From an uncultured Synechococcus sp. (GTDB lineage Bacteria > Cyanobacteriota > Cyanobacteriia > PCC-6307 > Cyanobiaceae), in the NCBI GenBank assembly GCA_937930135.1, contig CALGVO010000175.1:1-7573 (forward strand): 7,573 nucleotides of DNA, given 5' to 3'. A program made the translations under genes and the position numbers. The notes beneath the pieces are model-generated. The model saw nothing but the letters and a program-made list of their open reading frames with translations, was not told where the DNA came from and did not search any database. Each line of letters begins with the position of its first letter. Position 1 is the stretch's first letter. Below, piece after piece: positions 1 through 5,920 of this stretch.

Positions 1-242
1 GTGTCGGTGAAGCGCTCGTAATGGCCCAGGTCGAGGTCGGTTTCGGCGCCGTCTTCCGTGACGAACACCTCGCCATGCTGAAAGGGGCTCATCGTGCCCG
101 GATCCACATTCAGATAGGGATCCAGCTTCAGGATCGAAACGTTGTAGCCGCGGGATTTGAGCAGGCGTCCCAGGCTGGCGGCCACGATTCCCTTGCCGAT
201 GCTGGAGACCACTCCACCCGTGACGAAGACGAATTTGGCCAT
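1..242 (-). CDS. pyrG: CTP synthase, N-terminal part (gene continues beyond the left edge)
   Basis: CTP synthase makes CTP from UTP, ATP and glutamine, the last step of cytosolic pyrimidine nucleotide synthesis. Only the first 80 codons are in the window. They form the start of the amidoligase (synthetase) domain: the phosphate-binding segment [10 protein letters not shown] at residues 9-18, then [15 protein letters not shown] at about 39-53, and [20 protein letters not shown] at 56-75. Asp71 aligns with the Mg-ATP ligand Asp72 of the E. coli enzyme. The match to the family is nearly residue for residue, so identity is secure. The ATG at 242-240 gives the usual family N-terminus ([10 protein letters not shown]) and is preceded on the coding strand by a G-run (CCGGGGGGTC) that can serve as a ribosome binding site. 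It lies 51 bases downstream of the dps stop. The glutaminase domain is outside the window. Confidence 0.97.
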   Translation of the reverse strand, partial: MAKFVFVTGGVVSSIGKGIVAASLGRLLKSRGYNVSILKLDPYLNVDPGTMSPFQHGEVFVTEDGAETDLDLGHYERFTD

Positions 243-293
243 GACCCCCCGGGCGATTCTTCAATGTACCGAGCGCTCAAAAGGCCCCCGTAC

Positions 294-776
294 TCAGCTT
301 TCCAGCAGGCTGCGCAGCATCCAGGCGGTTTTCTCGTGAATCTGCAGCCGCTGCGTGAGCAGATCGGCCGTGGGTTCATCACTGGCGGCATCGGCCAGGG
401 GAAACACACTGCGGGCCGTGCGGGCCACCGCCTCATGGCCTGCCACCAGTTCGCGCACCATGTCGAGCGCGGCCGGCTGCTGATCCGCTTCCTGGATTGA
501 GGCCAGCCCGGCCAGGGTGCTGCCGCCATGGGGAGCGACCACGCCAAGGGCTCGGATCCGTTCGGCGATCACGTCGAGGGCGTTCCAGAGCTCGGTGTAC
601 TGCTCCATGAACATCAGGTGGAGCGTGTTGAACATCGGGCCGGTCACGTTCCAGTGAAAGCCGTGGGTCTTGCCGTAGAGCACATAGGTGTCGGCCAGCA
701 GGCGGCTGAGCCCGGCGGCAATCTCCTCACGCTGGCTGGCGGCAATGCCGATGTCGATCGTGGGAGCGCTGGCCAT
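294..776 (-). CDS. dps: Dps-family DNA-binding ferritin-like protein
   Basis: This 160-residue protein has the length and helical pattern of Dps/DpsA mini-ferritins, which form 12-subunit shells that oxidise Fe(II) with peroxide, store iron and protect DNA in starvation and oxidative or high-light stress. Helix A carries [13 protein letters not shown] (residues 37-49). The inter-subunit ferroxidase residues are recognisable: His41, His53, Asp68 and Glu72 ([13 protein letters not shown], 66-78). The position that is Asp or Glu in most family members (His53+4; Asp67 of E. coli, Asp47 of Listeria) is Met57, with Glu58 next to it. The N-terminus is short (about 20 residues before helix A) and lacks the lysine-rich tail that binds DNA in E. 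coli Dps, so DNA binding cannot be assumed. The ATG at 776 leaves 50 bases to the sigma gene upstream. No strong ribosome binding site is visible. Family assignment is firm; the in vivo role is inferred from the family. Confidence 0.95.
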   Translation of the reverse strand: MASAPTIDIGIAASQREEIAAGLSRLLADTYVLYGKTHGFHWNVTGPMFNTLHLMFMEQYTELWNALDVIAERIRALGVVAPHGGSTLAGLASIQEADQQPAALDMVRELVAGHEAVARTARSVFPLADAASDEPTADLLTQRLQIHEKTAWMLRSLLES

Positions 777-826
777 GTCGGGTTCGACGGTCTGAATCCT
801 TGTTAGCGCCGATGGGCCGCTTCCGC

Positions 827-1957
827 TCAGGAATCCAGACCCTGGATGTAATCGCGCACCTTGCAGCGCCGCTGGGGCTGGCGCAATTTGAGCAGGGCCC
901 GGGTTTCGATCTGTCGCACCCGTTCGCGCGAGAGGGCCATCGTTTCACCAATCTGCGCCAGGGTGCAGGGGGTGTCGTCTTCCAGCCCGAAGCGCAGCCG
1001 GATCACCGCCGCTTCCCGGTCTGTGAGTTCATCGAGCAGGTGCTCCAGATCGTGATGCAGGGCATCGCGGGTCAGTTCCTGCTCCGGGGTTGCCTTGCCG
1101 TCTTCCAGCAGATCACCCAGCTGGGTGTCCTGTTCCTTGCCCACCCGCAGCTCCAGAGACACCGAGCGCGGCACACGCATCAGGGTGAGACGCACGGTCT
1201 CTTCGCTGAGCCCCAGCTTCTGGGCCAGGTCGGTGAGGGTGGCGATCCGGCCTTCCTGACTGGCGATCTCCTGCTGCACCCGTTTGATCCGGTTGAGCTT
1301 TTCGGTGACATGCACCGGCAGGCGGATCGTGCGGCTCTGGGTGGCAATCGCCCGGGTGATGCCCTGGCGAATCCACCAGTAGGCATAGGTGCTGAAGCGG
1401 AAACCGCGGGTGGGATCAAATTTCTCCACCGCTCGCTCCAGGCCCAGTGTGCCCTCCTGCACCAGATCCAGGAGCTCAAGACCCCGCTGCTGATACTTCT
1501 TCGCCACCGTCACCACGAGGCGCAGGTTGGCGGCGATCATCCGGTCGCGCGCGCGGCGTCCATCGCGCAGCTGGGCTTTGAGCGTGCGTGGCTCCAGGTC
1601 GATCAGGCGGCTCCAGGTGCCGTAGCCCTCGTTCAGAATCGTCTGCAGCTCGGCGACGCTCATCCCTGCCGCCCGGGCCCATTCCTGGCGGGTCGGCCAG
1701 TGGCAGTGGTGATTCGCCTCCCGCTGCTGCAGTTCCTCCAGTTCCAGCAAACGGCGCAGAATCGGATGCGCTTCAGCCAGCTCCCGTTCCTGCCGCAAGA
1801 GCTGCTCCCGGCGTTGCACCTGCCGGGCCAGCAGCACCTCCTCCTCATTGCTGAGCAGGTTCACCCGGCCGATGTCCTGGAGATACAGGCGCAACAGATC
1901 GTTGCCGGCGCCGGTGCGACTCCGGCTGACGCCGGTCGATCGTTCGCTAGTGGTCAA
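827..1957 (-). CDS. Group 2 RpoD-like sigma-70 factor (TTG start)
   Basis: A primary-like, non-essential type sigma factor of 376 residues that directs RNA polymerase to -10/-35 promoters. Domains in order: region 1.2 ([20 protein letters not shown], about 20-48); a variable linker (about 55-132); region 2.1-2.2 ([20 protein letters not shown] to [20 protein letters not shown], 139-181); region 2.3-2.4 ([17 protein letters not shown], 188-204, then [16 protein letters not shown], 209-224); region 3 (about 225-300); region 4.2 with its helix-turn-helix ([20 protein letters not shown], 331-350). Region 1.1 is absent, which together with near-consensus 2.3-2.4 marks a cyanobacterial group 2 factor; these commonly act in carbon, nitrogen, light or stationary-phase responses. 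I cannot say which subgroup. The start is TTG at 1957-1955: an in-frame TGA lies at 1981-1979 and no ATG or GTG occurs before region 1.2. A hairpin lies just upstream. aspS ends 66 bases before it. Confidence 0.95.
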   Translation of the reverse strand: MTTSERSTGVSRSRTGAGNDLLRLYLQDIGRVNLLSNEEEVLLARQVQRREQLLRQERELAEAHPILRRLLELEELQQREANHHCHWPTRQEWARAAGMSVAELQTILNEGYGTWSRLIDLEPRTLKAQLRDGRRARDRMIAANLRLVVTVAKKYQQRGLELLDLVQEGTLGLERAVEKFDPTRGFRFSTYAYWWIRQGITRAIATQSRTIRLPVHVTEKLNRIKRVQQEIASQEGRIATLTDLAQKLGLSEETVRLTLMRVPRSVSLELRVGKEQDTQLGDLLEDGKATPEQELTRDALHHDLEHLLDELTDREAAVIRLRFGLEDDTPCTLAQIGETMALSRERVRQIETRALLKLRQPQRRCKVRDYIQGLDS

Positions 1958-1967
1958 CAGCCGTACG

Positions 1968-1983
1968 CCTGAATGCCTTCAGG
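1968..1983 (-). promoter_or_regulatory. Hairpin just upstream of the sigma factor TTG start
   Basis: On the coding strand CCTGAA-GGCA-TTCAGG forms a perfect 6-bp stem with a 4-base loop. It ends 10 bases before the TTG start and contains the only purine-rich stretches (GAAGG, CAGG) near the start. It is not followed by a T-run, so it does not look like an intrinsic terminator for aspS. Control of translation initiation is a guess; a 6-bp stem can occur by chance. Confidence 0.3.
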
Positions 1984-2023
1984 GTTTCGCTGGATCGCTG
2001 CCGGTGGCTGGAATGAGCGGAAT

Positions 2024-3844
2024 CTATTCGGGATCCACCCAGGTGCTGGCCACGTGCAGCTCCTCGAGCTGGCGCTCGGAGACGCCGGCGGGTGCGGCGG
2101 TCATCAGGCAACGTGCCTGCTGGGTTTTCGGGAAGGCGATCGTGTCGCGGATCGACTCCTCGCCAGCGAGCAACATCACCATGCGATCGAGGCCGAAGGC
2201 CAGGCCGCCGTGCGGTGGCGCCCCCATGTCGAGGGCCTCGATCAGGAAGCCGAACTGCTCCTTCGCTTCGGCTTCCGGCAGGCCGATGGTCTGCAGCACC
2301 TGGCGCTGCAGGGCTGAATCGTGGATGCGCAAGGAGCCGCCGCCCAGTTCGAGGCCGTTGAGCACCAGGTCGTAGGCCTGGGCGCGGGCGCCGGGCAGGG
2401 TGTCGGCCCAGGCGGCCGGATCGCTGCCGAGATCGTTGCCGTTGGGCGCACAGAAAGGGTGATGCAGCGCTTCGAGCCGGTTCTCATCGGCGTTGAACTC
2501 GAACATGGGGAAATCCACGACCCAGAGGAAATTCCACTGATCGTTGTTGCGATCCGCTGGCACCAGGCCCAGCTCTCTGGCCAGGTACTGGCGCACCCGA
2601 TCCAGGGCTTTGTTCACTGTGGCGGTGTCGCCGGCGCCGAACAGCAGCAGGGTGCCGGCCTCGGCGCCGGTGCGCTGGAGCAGCTCCTGCTTTTGCTCTT
2701 CAGAGAGATTGTCTTTGATCGCACCGATCGTGTCGATCTCGCTGCCTTCGCGCACCCGGATGAAGGCGAGGCCGCCGGCGCCCGCCTGCTGGGCCTCACT
2801 GAACACATCGCCACCGGGTTTGATGCGCACATTGCTCACGGCGTCGTTGCCACCGGGCACCGCGATGCATTTCACCGAACCGCCGGCCTTGACGGCACCG
2901 CTGAACACTTTGAAGCCCATGCCGGCCACGATGTCGCTCACATTGGTGAGCTCCATGCCGTAGCGGGTGTCGGGCCGGTCGGTGCCATAGCGCTCCATGG
3001 CGTCGTGCCAGGTCATCCGCGGGAAGGGGCGGGGCAGCTCCACGCCCTTCACGGCCTTCCAGATGCTGCAGATCAGGCGTTCGTTGAGATCGAGGATCTC
3101 GTCCTGATCCATGAAGCTCATCTCCATGTCCAGCTGGGTGAATTCCGGCTGCCGATCGGCGCGCAGGTCTTCGTCGCGGAAGCAGCGGGCGACCTGGTAA
3201 TACCGCTCGATGCCACCCACCATCAGCAGTTGCTTGAACAGCTGGGGCGACTGGGGCAGGGCGAACCACTCACCGCCACACACCCGACTCGGCAGGATGT
3301 AGTCGCGAGCGCCCTCCGGGGTGGAGCGTGTCAACACCGGGGTCTCCACCTCGATGAACCCCTCGTCTTCAAGGAAGCGCCGCGCGGTCTGGATGGTGTG
3401 GGCGCGCAGGCGCAGGTTGTCGTTCATGCGCTTGCGGCGCAGATCGAGATAGCGATGGCGCAGGCGCAGTTCCTCGCGGGTGTTTTCCTCGTCGTGAATC
3501 GACACCGGGAAGGGCAGCGTGCCCTTCACACCATTGAGCACGGTGATGCTGCTGGCCAGCACCTCCACATCACCGGTGGCGAGGCGTTCATTCCGCGACT
3601 CTTCAGGTCTGGCGCGCACCGTGCCGCCCACCTGCAGCACGGATTCGCTGCGCAGATGCTCCGCCACGGCAAAGGCATCCGCGCCTAGGTCGGGATCCAC
3701 CGTCACCTGAATGGTGCCGCTGCGGTCGCGCAGGTCGATGAAAATCACACCACCGTGATCACGGCGACGGTCCACCCAGCCGCAGAGCTGCACCTGGTCG
3801 TCGATCTGCTGCTTGCGCAGGTCGCCGCATCCGTTGCTGCGCAT
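2024..3844 (-). CDS. aspS: Aspartyl-tRNA synthetase
   Basis: Class II synthetase of bacterial type that charges tRNA-Asp with aspartate; 606 residues is slightly longer than E. coli AspRS. Visible parts: N-terminal OB-fold anticodon-binding domain (about 1-105, with [20 protein letters not shown] at 20-39); catalytic core starting near 120 ([10 protein letters not shown], 128-137); the segment [20 protein letters not shown] (199-218) leading into motif 2 ([20 protein letters not shown], 220-239); the inserted GAD domain of bacterial AspRS (about 285-425); and motif 3 ([15 protein letters not shown], 547-561). His30, at the site of His31 in the non-discriminating P. aeruginosa enzyme (Leu in E. 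coli), hints at relaxed tRNA specificity, but Glu82 replaces the second marker. The ATG at 3844 gives the expected N-terminus. The gene lies 60 bases after gcvT and 66 before the sigma gene, in the same direction; no clear terminator separates them. Confidence 0.98.
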   Translation of the reverse strand: MRSNGCGDLRKQQIDDQVQLCGWVDRRRDHGGVIFIDLRDRSGTIQVTVDPDLGADAFAVAEHLRSESVLQVGGTVRARPEESRNERLATGDVEVLASSITVLNGVKGTLPFPVSIHDEENTREELRLRHRYLDLRRKRMNDNLRLRAHTIQTARRFLEDEGFIEVETPVLTRSTPEGARDYILPSRVCGGEWFALPQSPQLFKQLLMVGGIERYYQVARCFRDEDLRADRQPEFTQLDMEMSFMDQDEILDLNERLICSIWKAVKGVELPRPFPRMTWHDAMERYGTDRPDTRYGMELTNVSDIVAGMGFKVFSGAVKAGGSVKCIAVPGGNDAVSNVRIKPGGDVFSEAQQAGAGGLAFIRVREGSEIDTIGAIKDNLSEEQKQELLQRTGAEAGTLLLFGAGDTATVNKALDRVRQYLARELGLVPADRNNDQWNFLWVVDFPMFEFNADENRLEALHHPFCAPNGNDLGSDPAAWADTLPGARAQAYDLVLNGLELGGGSLRIHDSALQRQVLQTIGLPEAEAKEQFGFLIEALDMGAPPHGGLAFGLDRMVMLLAGEESIRDTIAFPKTQQARCLMTAAPAGVSERQLEELHVASTWVDPE

Positions 3845-3904
3845 GGGAGCCGTTGATGGTGGGAGAAAGGCGAGTTTCCCACAGGGCCCCCACCGGGTCC
3901 TGGC

Positions 3905-5005
3905 TCAGCCCGGGCGCCGATAGAAGGGTCGCTTCACCACCGTGGCGGGTTGATGTTGGCCTCGGATCTCCACGGCTAGATCGGTGCCCACGCGGGCCAG
4001 AGAGCGGCTCACGTAGCCGAGACCGATGCCAGCTTCCAGCGTTGGTGACCAGCCGCCGCTGGTGATGGTGCCCACGGGTTGGCCGTCGTGCAGGATCGGA
4101 TAGCCATGGCGTGGAATCGCCCGTCCTTCCAGGCGCAGTCCCACCAGGCGTCGCTCGCTGCCCTGCTCGACCTCTCGCTCCAAGGAATCGCGGCCGATGA
4201 ACGGCACCGGGTTCTCCAGGTGCACCAGCCAGCCGAGCCCCGCTTCCAGAGGGCTGGTGTTCTGATCCATGTCCTGTCCATAGAGATGCATCGCCGCTTC
4301 CAGGCGCAGGCTGTCGCGTGCACCCAGGCCGCAGGGGCGCACACCGCGCTCCAGGAGCTGTGACCAGAGGGCCCGACCCGCTTCGCGCGGCAGCAGCAGT
4401 TCAAAACCGTCTTCACCGGTGTAACCCGTGCGCGCTGCCAGCACCCTGGTGGGCTCGGGTGTCAGGCCGCTGATCTGGAGCCAGCGGTGGCCGAAGCGCG
4501 GCAGTTCCTGCAGATCGTTGCCGGACAATGCTTCGAGATGGTGCCGGGCCTCCGGTCCCTGCAGGGCGAGCAGGAGGCCATCGCCTTTGACATCGCTGAG
4601 GTGGATCCCGGCCGGTTCCAGGTGTTCGCGCAGCCAGGCGGTGTCACTGGCTGCGCAGGCCGCATTGATCACAAGAAGAAGAGCGCCATCCTCGAGGTCG
4701 TACACGATCAGATCGTCGAGAATGCCGCCGTGGGCGTTCAACAGCACGGTGTAGCAAGCCTGGCCGGGCCCGATCCGATGCAGGTCGCTTGGCACCAGGC
4801 CCTGGAGCGCATCCTTGGGATTGGCCCCGTCCAGCCGCAACACGCCCATGTGGGAGATGTCGAACAGACCCGCCGCCTCGCGGACGGCCCGGTGCTCCGC
4901 CAGCAGACCGGAGAATTGCAAGGGCATCTCCCAGCCAGCGAAGGGAACCATGCGAGCCCCAGCCGCCAGACAGAGGTCGTGCAGGGGCGTGCGCTTCAGC
5001 TCCAT
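3905..5005 (-). CDS. gcvT: Aminomethyltransferase, glycine cleavage system T-protein
   Basis: GcvT transfers the methylene group of aminomethyl-lipoyl H-protein to tetrahydrofolate, releasing ammonia and forming 5,10-methylene-THF. In cyanobacteria this handles photorespiratory glycine. The 366-residue length is typical. N-terminal motif: TPLHDLCLAAGARMVPFAGW (6-25), then GLFDISHMG (46-54). The catalytic aspartate lies in GGILDDLIVY (93-102; Asp97 or Asp98). Folate-site signature segments are RTGYTGEDGFE (192-202) and GARDSLRLEAAMHLYGQDMD (228-247). The C-terminal barrel carries VGTITSGGWSPTL (311-323). The ATG at 5005 gives the standard N-terminus; the site before it (ACGGTTGA-ATG) is a weak ribosome binding site. 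gcvH and gcvP are not in the window. The stop is 60 bases before aspS, so cotranscription with aspS is plausible. The divergent upstream region holds glycine-riboswitch-like motifs on this strand, described separately. Confidence 0.97.
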   Translation of the reverse strand: MELKRTPLHDLCLAAGARMVPFAGWEMPLQFSGLLAEHRAVREAAGLFDISHMGVLRLDGANPKDALQGLVPSDLHRIGPGQACYTVLLNAHGGILDDLIVYDLEDGALLLVINAACAASDTAWLREHLEPAGIHLSDVKGDGLLLALQGPEARHHLEALSGNDLQELPRFGHRWLQISGLTPEPTRVLAARTGYTGEDGFELLLPREAGRALWSQLLERGVRPCGLGARDSLRLEAAMHLYGQDMDQNTSPLEAGLGWLVHLENPVPFIGRDSLEREVEQGSERRLVGLRLEGRAIPRHGYPILHDGQPVGTITSGGWSPTLEAGIGLGYVSRSLARVGTDLAVEIRGQHQPATVVKRPFYRRPG

Positions 5006-5043
5006 TCAACCGTTGATGCGTTGTGCGGTGATCCTATGGATTG

Positions 5044-5177
5044 CCGGACCTTGATGCCTGAAAGTGGAAGCAAAGGCGCAGATTTGTGGCTTCGACTGGT
5101 TCGCTTTTTTGACCGTCCTTACCCTGAGTGCTCTTGATCTGTCTGTTTGGCCGACGTCTGCTGCCACAGCTGTCTCC
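5044..5177 (-). promoter_or_regulatory. Possible glycine-riboswitch-like leader of gcvT
   Basis: Read on the gcvT strand, the leader has two sets of motifs resembling the glycine aptamer. Set one: GGAGAC (5177-5172), directly followed by a small hairpin GCTG-TGG-CAGC (5170-5160), and about 30 bases later ACTCAGGGTAAGGAC (5129-5115), compared with the family's CUCUCAGGnAAAAGGAC. Set two: CGAAGCCACAAATCTG (5094-5079) and, 18 bases after its CAA, ACTTTCAGGCATCAAGGTCC (5065-5046), close to the family spacing between CGAAGG-GCAA and CUUUCAGG. The target gene is the classic one for this riboswitch. Against it: the sets are only 66 bases apart, too close for two full aptamers; the middle motif of set one is poor; and the pairing that should close each aptamer is not clear. 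It may be one divergent aptamer, a decayed tandem, or chance. Confidence 0.3.
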
Positions 5178-5181
5178 ATTG

Positions 5182-5235
5182 CGCCGCAAGCGGGTTGGCT
5201 GCAGGGGCGGAAGGTGGCTGGTGTCGCTTGCGGCG
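5182..5235. repeat. Perfect 11-bp inverted repeat with 32-base spacer
   Basis: CGCCGCAAGCG at 5182-5192 is exactly complementary to CGCTTGCGGCG at 5225-5235. A transcript from either strand could fold into a stable GC-rich stem around a 32-base loop that contains TGGCTG twice (5196-5201 and 5215-5220). No T-run follows on either side, so it is not a standard intrinsic terminator. It lies directly upstream of the riboswitch-like motifs in gcvT orientation and may be part of a structured leader. Confidence 0.6.
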
Positions 5236-5312
5236 GTTGCCGGTGCATGCAGAACTGGCTCGCGTTGCCTGGTGTCATCATTGGACGGCCAGGCCCCCCG
5301 AATTGCCCCGGT

Positions 5313-5332
5313 TGCAGGCATTGGAGCCTGCA
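5313..5332. repeat. Short hairpin or spaced palindrome TGCAGGC-N6-GCCTGCA
   Basis: A perfect 7-bp inverted repeat (5313-5319 and 5326-5332) with the 6-base centre ATTGGA. It could be a hairpin in RNA or a dimer-type operator in DNA. There is no T-run after it. Its only context is the middle of the divergent intergenic region, about 175 bases before the Crp-fold gene. Confidence 0.5.
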
Positions 5333-5404
5333 GAGTTCCGGGCTGACGTGCAGCTGGAACTCGACCAACGCCCTGTGCCGGTGGCGGCCGGAGTGGATGG
5401 ATGA

Positions 5405-5437
5405 GTCGAAATCCTGAAGAAAAGCGAAAGGATCGAC
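5405..5437. repeat. Imperfect inverted repeat, bulged 9-bp hairpin
   Basis: GTCG-AA-ATCCT (5405-5415) pairs with AGGAT-CGAC (5429-5437), leaving two bulged A bases (5409-5410) and a 13-base A-rich loop. It lies 70 bases before the ATG of the Crp-fold gene and could form in that gene's 5' leader. No T-run follows. Confidence 0.45.
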
Positions 5438-5506
5438 GGATACCGGGGCTCTGTGCTCCATGCGACCCCGCCCAACTGGTGTGTTCGTGAGGATGGGGGT
5501 TCGCCC

Positions 5507-5920
5507 ATGAACTCCGACGCGTTGATTGCCACCAGCACCCTGCCATCGCCGGTGGAGTTGATCGCAGAACACGATCACGCCGATCGGCTCACCTTTCCCA
5601 CCGGCGGTGTGCTCTTCCGTCGTGGCGAGATGGTCAAGGCGGTGTATGCCCTCGAACAGGGCCTGGTGGAGCTGTCCGCACCGCTCGACGGGCGGCTTCG
5701 CTATAGCCGCGGTGAGGTGTTCTTTTTCGAGGATCTGGCCCGCCAGCGTGTGCATCACAGCCGCGAGGCCAGGGCGCTGACGCCTGTTTCGGTGGTGCGT
5801 CTGCCCCGCGCCACCTTTCTGGAGCTGATTCACCGGCATCCCACGATGGTGATCAGCCTGCTGGAACGCCAGCACGCCCGCCTGCGCGAGCAGCGGCTCG
5901 ACGCCTGCCACTACTACTGA
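5507..5920 (+). CDS. Cyclic-nucleotide-binding-fold protein (Crp/Fnr sensor domain only)
   Basis: 137 residues that fit the cNMP-binding beta-barrel of Crp/Fnr regulators: LTFPTGGVLFRRGEMVKAVYALEQGLVEL (about 28-56), GRLRYSRGEVFFFEDL (62-77), EARALTPVSVVRLPRATFLELI (87-108), then the long helix that dimerises Crp proteins (HPTMVISLLERQHARLREQR, 111-130). The protein stops there; the helix-turn-helix domain of full regulators (about 220 residues) is missing. The phosphate-binding cassette is degenerate: GE is present (69-70), but the usual Arg-Ser/Thr-Ala reads His-His-Ser-Arg-Glu-Ala, so cAMP binding is doubtful. The ATG at 5507 is chosen because GGGGG lies 7 bases upstream; a frame start at 5453 would add 18 unlike residues. 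It is the only plus-strand gene here, divergent from gcvT and overlapping the end of speB by 7 bases. It may act through protein contacts or by dimerising with another Crp protein; this is inference. Confidence 0.8.
   Translation: MNSDALIATSTLPSPVELIAEHDHADRLTFPTGGVLFRRGEMVKAVYALEQGLVELSAPLDGRLRYSRGEVFFFEDLARQRVHHSREARALTPVSVVRLPRATFLELIHRHPTMVISLLERQHARLREQRLDACHYY

Larger units (their letters stand above)
5006..5506. other. 501-base region between divergent gcvT and the Crp-fold gene, no convincing gene
   Basis: No reading frame here encodes a recognisable protein. Two overlapping plus-strand frames stay open: GTG 5064 to 5417 (117 residues, a hydrophobic stretch near residues 12-36, eight Cys and eight Trp) and TTG 5147 to 5404 (85 residues, opening with a CCHSCLHC cluster). 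Both lack an ATG start and a clear ribosome binding site, and their Cys, Trp, Arg and Pro richness is what GC-rich non-coding frames often give. The region has three inverted repeats (5182-5235, 5313-5332, 5405-5437) and riboswitch-like motifs on the minus strand (5044-5177). It should also hold the promoters of the two divergent genes, but I could not place one with confidence. Structured leader RNA fits what is visible better than coding. Confidence 0.6.

Noticed and set aside
271..278. GAGCGCTC palindrome between dps and pyrG as part of a terminator
   Set aside because: Only a short palindrome with no loop and no T-run in either direction; no real stem could be drawn.
800..1972. Long open frame on the plus strand opposite the sigma factor (390 codons)
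   Set aside because: Mirror of the sigma gene's strong third-position bias. The minus strand encodes clear sigma regions 1.2 to 4.2.
2321..3688. Long open frame on the plus strand opposite aspS (455 codons)
   Set aside because: It is the complement of a conserved GC-rich gene, its His/Ala/Gly/Gln-rich translation matches no family I know, and aspS on the other strand is certain.
5031..5036. TAGGAT on the minus strand as a -10 box for gcvT
   Set aside because: Four of six consensus positions and no matching -35 element at 16-18 bases. Too weak to annotate, and it conflicts with a longer structured leader.
5109..5138. TTGACC as a plus-strand -35 box
   Set aside because: The best -10 at 17-18 bases is CTTGAT, a poor match, and the start of the Crp-fold gene is almost 400 bases away.
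5006..5911. Minus-strand open frame of 301 codons across the intergenic region and the Crp-fold gene
   Set aside because: Most of it is antisense to the Crp-fold gene, it has no recognisable domain, and its composition is typical of a shadow frame.
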